Of a stretch of 54,769 nt of DNA, positions 1 through 9,133 are shown piece after piece (positions within the stretch are counted from its first letter, which is position 1; every line of letters starts with the position of its first letter). Below the pieces are notes generated by a model, which saw nothing but the letters and a program-made list of their open reading frames with translations, made no database searches and was not told the DNA's origin. A program made the position numbers and the translations under genes. Source of the DNA: a bacterium (GTDB taxonomy: Bacteria; Moduliflexota; Moduliflexia; Moduliflexales; JAUQPW01); NCBI GenBank assembly GCA_030550175.1, contig JAUQPW010000025.1, forward strand, positions 1 to 54,769, written 5' to 3'.

Positions 1-500
1 AGACCGTTATAGATCGTCGTTAACTTTTCAGGTTTGATTTTCCATTTTGTTTCCAGATACTCCCGGGCCGTATCTGAAACGGCGATAACCTTCTTAGCAG
101 ACCAGAAAGTTAGCCGGTCTATGATTTTTTGCTTCTTACTGTTAAAATCATGGGCCCAGCTTGCATTTTCACAGGTGGTCACCCGTTTCTGAATTCCGGT
201 CAGTAAAGCCGCCAGTTGGCCGATTAAATTTCCATAGGGTAAGCTGGTATGTACGAGATCAACCGAATGCTTTTTCAAAATCAGGATGACCTTAAAAAGG
301 TTGATAAGGTGCGAAAGAAAATTTTTATGCTTCAGGTAGTACACCTCCACGCCCAGTTCCTTTAAATCCCTGGCTAAAATCGGCTCATATTCATTGAGGA
401 TAATATGAAAGTGTTGGATATTTCTTTTAACCAACTCTTCAGAGAACCAGTACCACTGGAGGGATTTATTGATGTGGGAAGTAATATAAGCGATTTTCAT
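1..500 (-). CDS. Glycosyltransferase family 4 (GT-B), N-terminal part, runs off the window
   Basis: Partial gene: the ATG is at 500 and the reading frame stays open to base 1 (about 166 codons), so only the N-terminal acceptor-binding half of a GT-B glycosyltransferase is visible. The protein begins MKIAYITSHINKS. It then has an HILHTS-like segment (DLVHTSLPYGNLIGQLAA) and VIAVSDTARE, which is the usual family-4 sequence before the linker to the nucleotide-sugar domain. The C-terminal catalytic ExxxxxxxE region lies outside the window. It starts 6 bases after the stop of the preceding family-2 glycosyltransferase and is therefore the most distal visible gene of the minus-strand polysaccharide operon. 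Its Shine-Dalgarno is weak. Donor and acceptor sugars cannot be inferred. Confidence 0.75.
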   Translation of the reverse strand, partial: MKIAYITSHINKSLQWYWFSEELVKRNIQHFHIILNEYEPILARDLKELGVEVYYLKHKNFLSHLINLFKVILILKKHSVDLVHTSLPYGNLIGQLAALLTGIQKRVTTCENASWAHDFNSKKQKIIDRLTFWSAKKVIAVSDTAREYLETKWKIKPEKLTTIYNG

Positions 501-506
501 CTTATT

Positions 507-1505
507 TTATTTGGAACGTCGAACCGATGCGATAAAAAAGTCGGGAAAGAAAGTAAGTCGCCGGATGACCTTTTTTAACTCCCCATCTTCTTCCATATAA
601 CTTTTATAATTTTTCTTTAGATAGGCGGCTATCCTGCGAGCTCTTGGAAAATTTCCGGTTCTGTAATCGGCCTTAAATACGTAACTCAGAAAGTAGAACA
701 ACATGAGCCTTGGGTCCATAACCTTCTGATCGAAATCAAAATCAAATTCCACAGGATCGGAGAAATAAGTATTAAAAACCTTCAATTTTTGTAATTCGTC
801 ACGAATCCAATTTAGTTTAAGATTCCCTACGATATTTATAAAAATCCGGATCCAATCCTCGATAAAGTGCCTGTCTAAGGCAACACTTTTACTTTCTGCA
901 TGGAGTCTATACTTAGAGAAAATATCCTTAACTTTTTTAAATTTGGTTACCAAGGCCAGTCGGGCAAACAAATCATAATCCATTCCATAGTGATAGGTTT
1001 CATTCAATAAACCAACCTTATCCAGGTATTTCCTTCGAATATAGGCCGAGGGTTGCGAGAAAGCCATCCCGCTGAGATATCTTTCAAGGGTTGGATTTTC
1101 ATAGCCAAAATCTTCTCGGATATCTCCTTTTTGATCAAACAAAATGGTCCCTCCATGAATAAGTCCTATCTGATCCGATTCCTTTTGAAAAAGATTGGCG
1201 ACTCTAAAAAAAGTACCCTCTGTAACCAGGTCATCGCTGTTTATCCAGGTCACAATATCTCCTGTCGCTCTTTTAAGCCCCTTATTAATCGCGTGGCTCT
1301 GCCCTCTGTCGGGTTCACTTATCCAGTACGTAATTTTGTGTTCATATTTTTTGAGGATAGGGATGGTATCGTCCTTACTTCCCCCGTCGATGATAAAATA
1401 TTCTAAATTAGGGTAGTCCTGATGAATAATGGAGAGAATGGTTTGTTCAATGTATGGACCCTGGTTAAAGGAGGGGGTGATAATAGATATTTTAGGATAC
1501 GTCAT
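507..1505 (-). CDS. Glycosyltransferase family 2 (GT-A fold)
   Basis: A 332-residue GT-A glycosyltransferase. It begins ISIITPSFNQG (residues 6-16), the family-2 first strand. DGGSKDDT lies at residues 40-47 (UDP-sugar contact), and NSDD at 89-92 sits at the metal-binding DxD position. There is no membrane anchor, so it probably adds one sugar to a lipid-linked glycan on the cytoplasmic face. The start is taken at the ATG at 1505 because it overlaps the preceding stop as ATGA; an ATG four codons upstream (1517) is an alternative. The open frame extends further upstream, but that part lies within the neighbouring glycosyltransferase. Sugar specificity is unknown. Confidence 0.85.
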   Translation of the reverse strand: MTYPKISIITPSFNQGPYIEQTILSIIHQDYPNLEYFIIDGGSKDDTIPILKKYEHKITYWISEPDRGQSHAINKGLKRATGDIVTWINSDDLVTEGTFFRVANLFQKESDQIGLIHGGTILFDQKGDIREDFGYENPTLERYLSGMAFSQPSAYIRRKYLDKVGLLNETYHYGMDYDLFARLALVTKFKKVKDIFSKYRLHAESKSVALDRHFIEDWIRIFINIVGNLKLNWIRDELQKLKVFNTYFSDPVEFDFDFDQKVMDPRLMLFYFLSYVFKADYRTGNFPRARRIAAYLKKNYKSYMEEDGELKKVIRRLTFFPDFFIASVRRSK

Positions 1506-2711
1506 TTCCAGCAACATCGAATAGGCTCGAACTCGTCCAGGATTGAGAAAACCCCTTTGACATAATCTTCCCCCGTCCATTTAAGTGCCCGTTCTAATCC
1601 CCGTTGAATCAGCGTATGGCGTAGGGTATGATCTTCGTAAAGAGATTTGATGGCAAGGGCAATTTGTTCCGGATCTTTAGGATCCACCAGCAAAGCCGCA
1701 TTACCGAATTGTTCCTGAGCACCCGGGACCTGGGAGGCAACTACCGGGCAACCCAATGCAAAGGCTTCTAACGGGGGCAGATTTTCTGGACCAAAGAAAG
1801 TCAGATAGGTCAGCGCAAAGGCCTTTCGATAAAGTGAAATTAAATCTTCTTGAGGTACAAATCCTAAAAAGTGAACCTGGGCAGACAGGCCCAACTCGGC
1901 GACCCGTTGCCTGATATACGATTGGTTTCCTTTGTCGGAACCCACAAACACCACGGGAAAAACGAGTTGATACTTATCCCGTAACAATCGAACTGCTTGT
2001 AGCAGTCCGGCATGATTTTTATGAGGCCAGAATTGAGCAGGGTAAAAGAGATAATTTTCAGGGATAGAATATTTAATGAGGACTTGTTTTCCATCATCTG
2101 CCGATGCATTTAAGGCAAATGCAGGAGTAGGATGGGGAAGTATTTTAATACGTTCTTTCGGTACCTGATAAAAATACTCAATTTCGGCTTTACCAGCCTC
2201 TGTACCAGTAATAACTGCAGCAGCCCGGCCCGTATAATACGGTCCCATAAAATCCTTCCCGCCAATTCCATTGCCCTTTTGTACTTACTTCCGGAAAATA
2301 GGGCTGAAGTCGATGTTGCAAATCGAAGACTACGGTAATATAAGGAATTTCCATGGTGAAGCAATCTGGGGTCAGATACCAGATAAACTCAATTCCGTTT
2401 TTAAGAAGAAGTTTTTCTATTCGGCTTTCTATGGTGAAGAGACTTCTCGGATGTCGTAGTTTTTTAAAAACACCCGTTGCTGTTCGAGAGAGTTTAGATA
2501 TTACACGCTTTCCTAAACCCTGATAGAGGGAGACAAATTGAATATTTCCGGTCGAAATTTTAGGGGATTGCCCTTTCATCCAGGTAAGCACCATAAAAGT
2601 GTGGTTACTTTCCTGACCAAACTTGATCAGAGATTGATATACTTCCGTTTCAAAGGTATATCCTCCTCCTTCTTCAGGTATATTCGTTCCCAGGAACAGG
2701 CCAACTCTCAT
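1502..2711 (-). pseudogene. Glycosyltransferase family 4/1, interrupted by a +1 frameshift
   Basis: One GT-B glycosyltransferase is spread over two frames. The N-terminal part (2711 down to about 2230) begins MRVGLFLGTNIPEEGGGYTF and reaches the family motif FPEVSTKGQWNWREGFYG. The frame then goes wrong. From about 2245 the other frame continues with RAAAVITGTEAGKAEIEYFY, then the donor-binding domain (FGPENLPPLEAFALGCPVVAS) and stops at 1502. Removing one base from the TTTT or GGG run near 2235-2243 would restore a single protein of about 400 residues. Both ends keep ATGA overlaps with their neighbours, which argues for an originally intact gene. The cause is either a real single-base insertion or an assembly error. 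No convincing programmed-frameshift signal was seen. Confidence 0.8.
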
Positions 2712-3514
2712 GACACCTCGAATTCCTTTATTTCATTAAGACTGCTTTGGGTTTTTCGAGCTACGGTTACAACATGCCAGGTCTGTTCTGTAATCTGTTC
2801 ATCGGGAGTAAACCCGGCAAACCATTTAAGGGGCGTGAAACCACTGGAGGCTAACCAGTAGGCCATTTCTTGAACCAGGAAGTAACGATTGATTTGAGTC
2901 TCCTCAAAACGGGAATAGGTTCCGTTATCCCGTAACTCATAAACGGTATAAGTTACCTGACTTAATTGCTGAGAATACTTTAAGTTGGTTTCAGAGATAC
3001 GGAGCAATTCCCCACCGGGGATTGACCAACGTCTGACCCGTACAGGATCGTAACTTCGAAGCATAGCGGCGGCATGCCAGAATTCAAACACAAATAAACC
3101 ATTCGGACGTAAATGGCTATAGACACCTGCCAATACCTGCTTCAGAGCTTCGTTAGTTGCGACATATCCAATCGAATCAAACAAACAGATCACTGCATCA
3201 AACGGGTCATCGGGTAGATTAAGAGCACGCATGTCTTGCCAGCGAAAGTCTATCTGGGAAGAGACCTGAGCTATTTTACGTCGGGCACAGGCCAACATAT
3301 CTACAGAATAATCCACCGCTACGATTTTATAACCTAACTTTTCAAGGGCGAGGGCATGTCTTCCGGTTCCACAGGCCAGTTCCAGTAACCGCCGGGTTTT
3401 ACCTATACTGTATTTTTGTAAGCATTGATCGACAAAAGCAGCTTCGGTCTCGTAAGGTTTATCGGCATAGAAAATGTCGTATAACTCGGCATGTCGACCT
3501 AGATAGGAACTCAT
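2708..3514 (-). CDS. Class I SAM-dependent methyltransferase
   Basis: A 268-residue Rossmann-fold methyltransferase. Motif I is LLELACGTGRHA (residues 43-54), followed by the acidic strand IVAVDYS and then FDAVICLFDSIGYV, matching small-molecule and sugar methyltransferases of the Methyltransf_25 type. The ATG at 3514 is chosen because it forms an ATGA overlap with the aminotransferase upstream; a longer open frame reaching 3625 lies inside that gene. It sits between an aminotransferase and a glycosyltransferase, so the substrate is probably a nucleotide-linked deoxyamino sugar. N- or O-methylation cannot be distinguished from sequence. Confidence 0.85.
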   Translation of the reverse strand: MSSYLGRHAELYDIFYADKPYETEAAFVDQCLQKYSIGKTRRLLELACGTGRHALALEKLGYKIVAVDYSVDMLACARRKIAQVSSQIDFRWQDMRALNLPDDPFDAVICLFDSIGYVATNEALKQVLAGVYSHLRPNGLFVFEFWHAAAMLRSYDPVRVRRWSIPGGELLRISETNLKYSQQLSQVTYTVYELRDNGTYSRFEETQINRYFLVQEMAYWLASSGFTPLKWFAGFTPDEQITEQTWHVVTVARKTQSSLNEIKEFEVS

Positions 3515-4638
3515 AGGGTAATCTTTTTTGCTTGCTGAGTAGCACGTCGAATACTTTCTGCAATACTTTGAATGGTCGCTTCGGACAGCGTATAACTGGA
3601 AGGTAAATAAAGTCCTCTTTCCCACAACTTATCTGCCACCGGGCATGGGATTTCCCGGAATCCCGGCTGGGATTGCAGGCAGGGTTGCTGGTTCATGGGA
3701 CAAAAAAAGGTACGAGTATCAATCCCCTCCCGGCTTAACCATTCCATGAGTTGATCTCGACTGATACCAAACTCAGGCTGAACAACCATTGCATACATCC
3801 AATAAACATTTCGTGCCCAGGAAGCTTCAGAGGGAAGTTGTAAACCTGGAATATCAGACAGATAACGGTGATAGGTATGGGCCACCCGCCGCTTCTCAGC
3901 AATAATCTGTTCGATTTTGTGAAGCTGGACGATCCCCATGGCGGCCTGATAACTGGTCATCCTGAAGTTATACCCGGCCAGTTCGTGCCGGAAGCGCGGT
4001 TTTGTAAAGGCTAAATTCCGTAATAACCGCAGACGTTCGGCTAAGACTTTATCGTTGGTTAGGACCATGCCCCCTTCGCCGGTGGTAATCACTTTGTTGG
4101 CATAGAAGCCGAAGCATCCCATATCCCCAAAACTACCTGTCTTTTTTCCCCGGCAGGTGGCCCCGTGGGATTCCGCACAGTCCTCAATCACCAGCAGATT
4201 ATGGCGTCTAGCAATTTCACATAAGCGATCCATATCTACAGGGTGACCATATAAGTGTACCGGAATAATGGCCCGGGTACGCGAAGTAATCAGGGATTCA
4301 ATCAAATCAAGATTGAGGTTCCAGGTAATCTCTTCAGAATCTACCGGAACGGGAACGGCCCCATGGTGAAACACAGCCAAGGCGGTAGCAATATTGGTAC
4401 TGGCACTAACCAGCACTTCCTCTCCAGGACCGATACCCGCAGCAGCAACGGCTAAATGCAGGGCCGCCGTCCCACTGCTGACGGCAACTCCATATTTACA
4501 ACCGCAATACTCGGCAAATTCCTGCTCAAATCGGACAATGGATTCGCCAAATGATCCGGAAATTTCACCCCGTCTCAAGGCCATAACGACCGCATTAATT
4601 TCTTCTTCACCGATTACAGGTTCAAAAACCGATATCAC
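3511..4638 (-). CDS. DegT/DnrJ/EryC1-type PLP sugar aminotransferase
   Basis: A 375-residue member of the DegT family (type I aminotransferase fold), which transfers an amino group from glutamate to a nucleotide-linked keto-sugar. Visible marks are SSGTAALHLAV (residues 54-64, PLP phosphate region), VIEDCAESHG (aspartate contacting the PLP ring) and YANKVITTGEGG, whose lysine (about residue 182) is the Schiff-base residue. The C-terminal half has the usual NFRMTSYQAAMG. It overlaps the cupin gene upstream by ATGA and the methyltransferase downstream by ATGA, so the three are probably translationally coupled. This is the first of three DegT genes in the cluster. Confidence 0.92.
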   Translation of the reverse strand: MISVFEPVIGEEEINAVVMALRRGEISGSFGESIVRFEQEFAEYCGCKYGVAVSSGTAALHLAVAAAGIGPGEEVLVSASTNIATALAVFHHGAVPVPVDSEEITWNLNLDLIESLITSRTRAIIPVHLYGHPVDMDRLCEIARRHNLLVIEDCAESHGATCRGKKTGSFGDMGCFGFYANKVITTGEGGMVLTNDKVLAERLRLLRNLAFTKPRFRHELAGYNFRMTSYQAAMGIVQLHKIEQIIAEKRRVAHTYHRYLSDIPGLQLPSEASWARNVYWMYAMVVQPEFGISRDQLMEWLSREGIDTRTFFCPMNQQPCLQSQPGFREIPCPVADKLWERGLYLPSSYTLSEATIQSIAESIRRATQQAKKITL

Positions 4639-5048
4639 TTCTTCACCTCTACAAGAATCTTATCATTTTCGGTCCCTAAAAACGGTCCCTGTTTAACGCT
4701 GATACATTGCATATCCTCAATCACACGGATTGCATGGACTCCATGAATCAAAACGATGGCATCACCGGGATGCAGGATAATTTCACGCAGAAGATCTCCT
4801 TCATCACTATATAACTGAACCGCAACAACCTCCCGTTGAACAACAAACATCTGCTGCAAATCGTGAATTTGTCGGGAGATAGGCTTATGATAATGGGGCG
4901 GTTCTACAAACCCAGCCTCGTGAGCAAGCAATCCAAATTGAAAGGACGACTCAGGGGGAGAAAAGAAGGTGGTTTTCTCCACCCGGGTATCGGCCCAAAT
5001 AATTTCGGCATATTTTACCCCGTTATATTCAATGGATTCAACACTCAT
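4635..5048 (-). CDS. Small cupin-fold protein, possible sugar isomerase/epimerase or binding protein
   Basis: A 137-residue single-domain cupin. Cupin motif 1 is PPHYHKP (histidines 52 and 54) and motif 2 includes HPGDAIVLIHGVHAIRV (residues 93-109). The first histidine pair fits a metal site. The size suits carbohydrate-locus cupins such as the WbuC-like or ketoisomerase (FdtA-like) groups, but the characteristic residues of neither are clear, so no reaction is assigned. It lies directly before the DegT aminotransferase (ATGA overlap). A role in making or positioning the keto-sugar substrate is an inference from that neighbourhood only. Confidence 0.7.
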   Translation of the reverse strand: MSVESIEYNGVKYAEIIWADTRVEKTTFFSPPESSFQFGLLAHEAGFVEPPHYHKPISRQIHDLQQMFVVQREVVAVQLYSDEGDLLREIILHPGDAIVLIHGVHAIRVIEDMQCISVKQGPFLGTENDKILVEVKK

Positions 5049-5052
5049 ATCT

Positions 5053-5934
5053 TTATCCTTTTTCTACCGATTTAAAATTTGTACTTTCTGCCGTCGAAAA
5101 TTCTTGCCAGTGACCTTCTTTCAAACGTCTAGGGTCATTGGCACAACGCCAGTACGCCTCTTGCCTGATAACTCCTCCGGAACCAATCCTATAATTTGCA
5201 CAGCGCAATTCGATGTATTTAAAATAGGGTTTGAAGATCTGATATAAATCGTTTAATGAGTGAAAATACTGCAAATGATCAGAGCCTTCTATACCTAAAG
5301 ACTCTGATCCCACAAAGACTCCATCCTGAGCCAGTGATTGGCAAATTTTCTGCAACATGAGATGAGTTGTATCGGGTGAAAAGTGGCCCATAGCTCCATC
5401 CCATACAATAACATCATAAATATCGTTAGGAAAAGGCTGTTTCACTGCATCTAACAGATGATAAGTAATATTAGGAGCACTATTATAGGTAATAGCTGCT
5501 TTGATGGCACCCGGCTCAATATCAATGGCATCAATATGCACGCACCTTTCAGCAAAAAAGCGCCGGGTGAAGAATCCGTCCCCACATCCTATATCTAATA
5601 AACGATCCCCCTGATGGAGAATTTCTGAATTATAAAAACCCCGAAAGAAGGCATAGGGACCATAATCCTTCTGACAGAAGGCAAATTGAAAGAACCCAAT
5701 ACGCTGATCAAAAAAATGGGGTGGCTCTTCACTTAAGACCCACTGCCGACGAAACTTACTGTTATAATGTTGTTCAAGAAGCTTAATTAAAATGGCTTCT
5801 CGCAGTCGACCTCCACCCAGGATAGATTCTTTCCAGTACATTAATCGGCGTTGCAGTTGGCGTAACTTCTGCTCCCTATGGGAGTCCCTACTTGGGTTTA
5901 AAATCCTTTTCAAGACAGATCTTAACTTCCCCAT
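5053..5934 (-). CDS. SAM-dependent methyltransferase
   Basis: A 293-residue protein with a methyltransferase core starting at motif I LLDIGCGDGFFTRRF (about residues 112-126). This is followed by HIDAIDIEPGAI (acidic ribose contact) and YDVIVWDGAMGHFSP. About 110 residues precede the core, including a basic stretch, so it is longer at the N-terminus than simple sugar methyltransferases. The start is set at the ATG at 5934, which has GAGG seven bases upstream; a TTG two codons earlier overlaps the preceding stop. Position in the operon suggests methylation of a glycan or its precursor. The acceptor is unknown. Confidence 0.8.
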   Translation of the reverse strand: MGKLRSVLKRILNPSRDSHREQKLRQLQRRLMYWKESILGGGRLREAILIKLLEQHYNSKFRRQWVLSEEPPHFFDQRIGFFQFAFCQKDYGPYAFFRGFYNSEILHQGDRLLDIGCGDGFFTRRFFAERCVHIDAIDIEPGAIKAAITYNSAPNITYHLLDAVKQPFPNDIYDVIVWDGAMGHFSPDTTHLMLQKICQSLAQDGVFVGSESLGIEGSDHLQYFHSLNDLYQIFKPYFKYIELRCANYRIGSGGVIRQEAYWRCANDPRRLKEGHWQEFSTAESTNFKSVEKG

Positions 5935-5936
5935 GA

Positions 5937-6872
5937 TCAAACCTCAAGATCCCCCAGTCTAACCAGTTTATTTTTCTCTATGTCGTAAACAAACATATCC
6001 TTAATGACTTCAAGACGTTCCTCTCCAGACAAGTAGGAAAGCTGCCCCTGCCTATCTCGGGAATCCCTGAATTTAGATTTTACATACCCGGATTCAATCT
6101 GAAGGGGCTTGAGCCTGCCAAGTTTATCCTTTCGCACAAAATAAGCATTATTTCCCTGGCTATTCGAGCCGACAAAGGCATAACCCTTCTTTTCAGCCAG
6201 CAAACCCAAAGCTTTTAATGAACATCCCCAGAACAGGTTAGAGAAATGGGCTTTGGCTCGATTAAAATTCGGATCATAGGGAATTGTAATGGCATATCGA
6301 TCACCAAAAACACTGTTGTATTCAATAATTACAATGATAGGATCCACAACGTGAATACTCTCCCAAATCCAATAATCATTTCCATCGATATCGATACTTA
6401 AAATTCCTATCTCCCCGGAGAAATTATTTTCCAGCAAGATTTTGTTAATATTGTCCTTATCGACAAAAGCCTGCACGGCGGTCAGGTCATACTTCCAATA
6501 GAGATTATCCTTCCGGATATCATCGATATTTGCCTTATTTCCATCGATCACAAGACCTTTCCAGTTATTATTTACTAATAAAAACCTTGTATTGGATTCT
6601 GTATAATTTTCGACTCCAAATTCAACAAAGGTCTGGCGGGTTATCTCAATCTGATTTATCAAATACTGGATAATTCCATCGTCTCCAAACTGGGAGAAGA
6701 CTTTAAATTCTGTATCCTGGAGGTTTTCATATATTCCATGGGCCTTGATCTGGTTGATCAGAAGTTTTGCCGTGAGAATTTTTACATCCTCGATCTGATT
6801 ATATACAGCCCTAATCTGAGATATACCTAACATTTCTTTGATGAGCCGTTTTATCAAACTAAGAATTTTCAT
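5937..6872 (-). CDS. FkbM-like methyltransferase-fold protein, function uncertain
   Basis: A 311-residue protein. Its central part, with VFSQFGDDGIIQYLI, TFVEFGVENYTESNT and ILSIDIDGNDYWIWE, follows the FkbM-like pattern of a SAM-binding core with an acidic strand, and is common in polysaccharide loci. No membrane segment or signal peptide is visible. The ATG at 6872 follows an in-frame TTG and has no strong Shine-Dalgarno. It is separated by 37 bases from the sulfotransferase upstream and overlaps the start region of the next methyltransferase. O-methylation of a sugar is plausible but not demonstrated by the sequence. Confidence 0.6.
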   Translation of the reverse strand: MKILSLIKRLIKEMLGISQIRAVYNQIEDVKILTAKLLINQIKAHGIYENLQDTEFKVFSQFGDDGIIQYLINQIEITRQTFVEFGVENYTESNTRFLLVNNNWKGLVIDGNKANIDDIRKDNLYWKYDLTAVQAFVDKDNINKILLENNFSGEIGILSIDIDGNDYWIWESIHVVDPIIVIIEYNSVFGDRYAITIPYDPNFNRAKAHFSNLFWGCSLKALGLLAEKKGYAFVGSNSQGNNAYFVRKDKLGRLKPLQIESGYVKSKFRDSRDRQGQLSYLSGEERLEVIKDMFVYDIEKNKLVRLGDLEV

Positions 6873-6909
6873 CAAAGGGGTGGAGAAAATTCCCGAGATG
6901 ATTTTTTGT

Positions 6910-7791
6910 TCACAGCCACTGGGATAAATCCCTTTGAATAAGCTCGCTTAACTTCACAATATCCTCTTTATAGGCATCCCGGAGCTTTTCTTTTAATGTT
7001 AAGGATAATGTACCCTTATATCCTAACCTCACGTTTAAGGCCATCTTGGCAAATAAATACCTGCGAACCGATTCGCCCAGGGGAACAGGAAGCCTTTCAG
7101 ATAACCTGCAGAACCAGCGTAGCAAATACTGGAGTCTGATAAACTGGGGAAGCCTGCTGGCATTATGAACCGAAAAGTCAGGCTGAAACCCATTGGAAAT
7201 TCCAAGGAACTGGCAAATATTTTTATAAACCTGCGAAGGGTTATTCTTTAAATCCTCGAAGAGATAAATTTGAATTAACTCGGGTTCAAAAGTATCCAGA
7301 TATCTTTTAACCTGCTGGTAATAAAGGCCACTTCGAAAGTATAGGTAATCCCAAAAATACTCCGGATTTTTGTTTTGGAAAGCCCGGCTGGAGAAGCGCC
7401 GTTCTTCTTCTTCCAGCGCCCTTTCAAAGGTCGGAAGCCATTCATATCCTTCCATAATCATCCAGGAATATAAGGAAAAGGCTCTCTCAACAGGATTTCT
7501 AAGCAGTACGATAATTTTTAAATTTCCCAACTTTTCTTTAATCCATGCCGGACTTTCGGGTGCAGCCAGATAAGTTGCCGAGCAATCGCCTATGGCTATC
7601 TTTCCTCGTCCGGGCTCAAAGAGCGAAAGGTACTCCTCCCAATCTGAAATCCTATGCGTGTAACCGTGTACAAAAAAACAGGGTTCTTTCACATCGGGTA
7701 CAAATACCTCGGGATGGCTTTTAAGCCAATAATAAAGGGAGGTAGTACCAGCCCTTGCAGCACCAATAACTAAAAAATTCGGTAACACCAT
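6910..7791 (-). CDS. Sulfotransferase, probably acting on a glycan
   Basis: A 293-residue PAPS-dependent sulfotransferase. The 5'-phosphosulfate loop is IGAARAGTTSL (residues 9-19) and the 3'-phosphate motif is IVLLRNPVERAFSLY (94-108, with the conserved Arg and Ser). FLFEDL-like IYLFEDLKNNP follows further on, as in heparan-sulfate-type Sulfotransfer domains. No transmembrane segment is seen, so it should act in the cytoplasm on the growing or lipid-linked polysaccharide. The ATG at 7791 lacks a good ribosome binding site. Together with the aminotransferases and formyltransferase it implies a charged, heavily decorated surface polymer. PAPS synthesis genes are not in this window. Confidence 0.85.
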   Translation of the reverse strand: MVLPNFLVIGAARAGTTSLYYWLKSHPEVFVPDVKEPCFFVHGYTHRISDWEEYLSLFEPGRGKIAIGDCSATYLAAPESPAWIKEKLGNLKIIVLLRNPVERAFSLYSWMIMEGYEWLPTFERALEEEERRFSSRAFQNKNPEYFWDYLYFRSGLYYQQVKRYLDTFEPELIQIYLFEDLKNNPSQVYKNICQFLGISNGFQPDFSVHNASRLPQFIRLQYLLRWFCRLSERLPVPLGESVRRYLFAKMALNVRLGYKGTLSLTLKEKLRDAYKEDIVKLSELIQRDLSQWL

Positions 7792-7816
7792 GCGATTTTA
7801 ATTTGTTCTTTTCTCT

Positions 7817-7839
7817 CCTTCGACTTCGCTCGGAACAGG
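7817..7839. repeat. Short dispersed repeat in a 111-base intergenic gap
   Basis: The stretch CCTTCGACTTCGCTCGG, followed by AACAGG, resembles the GAGCGAAGTCGAAGG-type short intergenic repeat seen in many unrelated bacterial genomes. Only one copy is recognised here. It lies between the sulfotransferase and the CgeB-like glycosyltransferase. Confidence 0.4.
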
Positions 7840-7902
7840 CTTTATCCTTAAAGCTATTCGACTTATTTTGTTCTGTAAATCGGTTATCGAGTAACCTCTC
7901 GT

Positions 7903-9129
7903 TTATAGATACCGACGGATAAGGTTTACTAACTCTTGTACACGGTGAAAGTAAGTATGTTCCCGTAGCGTACGCTGTTGACCGGAACGGGCTATGGCTT
8001 GACGCTCCTCTTCGTGATCGAGCAGGTAAAGGACCTTTTCGATACATTCTTCGACCGAGCGGTATGTTACCACCTCCACATCTGGCTTGAAGAGGTCAGA
8101 CAGGTTGACCTTCCAATCTGTAAGCAAACAGGCACCCATTCCTGTGGCTTCATAGAGACGAAGGTTACCCGCATACTCCCCGGCACAATCTATATGACTG
8201 TTGAAGACAATCCTGGATCTTGCCAAAATTTCATAGTTCTTTAATCCCATCACAGGCTCGTGAAATCTATGGGGATAGAGCTGTTTTACAGAAGGCAGCG
8301 AGGGATCCGATATCCAGGAAACCCCTCGGCGAACGACCGGGAGTTTCGACCGAAATCTTTGGGATATTCCCAGACTTTTCAGAACCCTGTTTGCCTCATA
8401 GCTAACCTTGTCCAGGATCTGGTCTTTTCGAGACCGTAACCTGGGGTCACTGACATTACCCCATACCTGTAAGGGTGTGCACGCTACCAACTTCTCAATC
8501 CAGGCATAGCGCTGGGAATGATATCCATTTCGACCCCCTAAGTTTCCAACAAAGGAAAAGGATAAATCCCTTTCCATAGCAGGCTTTACAACGTCCAGAA
8601 TCGTATGCTCGAAGGCCAATGGCATATATACCGCATGGGCACCGTTCTGCCGTAGTAGTGTGACAAAGTTGGGAGCGGAAGTCAGAATCAGATCTAAATC
8701 TTTAAAGACGGTGAAATCCGGGGTAGGTGATGCTCTCCAACCGATGATTATAACCCGTTTGGTGCAGGCCTGACGTAATTGCCGGCGAAAGTCTTGATCA
8801 AATAAGTAGAGATCCTGGAGATACAAGACATCCGGTTGAAAAACCTTAACCTGAGCAAAAACAATATCCTTTAACCAGGTATCCTCCCCATACTTTATCC
8901 CCTTTTCTCTGGCCCAGGCTTTCTGAAGAGGTTCAAAGGAAGCAAACAGATCCTCCGCTTCATGGCCTAAAGCCTCCAGATGCTTTGCGTAGAAGTCAGC
9001 CGATCCATACTGGGTATAGATGAATCGCCTATACAGTTCCTGATAGGAAAGGCTTTCATAATCGGGATTATCTGCCAAAAACTGGTGGATAAATAGGGGA
9101 TAAACCGTTGTGAATTTTTGGAATCGCAT
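7903..9129 (-). CDS. CgeB-like glycosyltransferase (family 1 related)
   Basis: A 408-residue GT-B-like protein. The C-terminal half has FVGNLGGRNGYHSQR, then LKNYEILARSRIVFNSH and NLRLYEATGMGACLLTD. This arrangement is typical of CgeB/DUF3880-type glycosyltransferases, where the family-1 EATG motif contacts the donor. The N-terminal half (DVLYLQDLYLF, CTKRVIIIGW) forms the first Rossmann domain. It begins four bases after the aminotransferase stop (9134) and is followed by a short repeat-bearing gap. Donor and acceptor are not predictable. Confidence 0.75.
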   Translation of the reverse strand: MRFQKFTTVYPLFIHQFLADNPDYESLSYQELYRRFIYTQYGSADFYAKHLEALGHEAEDLFASFEPLQKAWAREKGIKYGEDTWLKDIVFAQVKVFQPDVLYLQDLYLFDQDFRRQLRQACTKRVIIIGWRASPTPDFTVFKDLDLILTSAPNFVTLLRQNGAHAVYMPLAFEHTILDVVKPAMERDLSFSFVGNLGGRNGYHSQRYAWIEKLVACTPLQVWGNVSDPRLRSRKDQILDKVSYEANRVLKSLGISQRFRSKLPVVRRGVSWISDPSLPSVKQLYPHRFHEPVMGLKNYEILARSRIVFNSHIDCAGEYAGNLRLYEATGMGACLLTDWKVNLSDLFKPDVEVVTYRSVEECIEKVLYLLDHEEERQAIARSGQQRTLREHTYFHRVQELVNLIRRYL

Positions 9130-9133
9130 TATC

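Noticed and set aside
2190..2250. Programmed ribosomal frameshift in the glycosyltransferase
   Set aside because: The short TTTT and GGG runs lack a recognised slippery site, stop-codon context or stimulatory structure, and GT4 enzymes are not known to use one.
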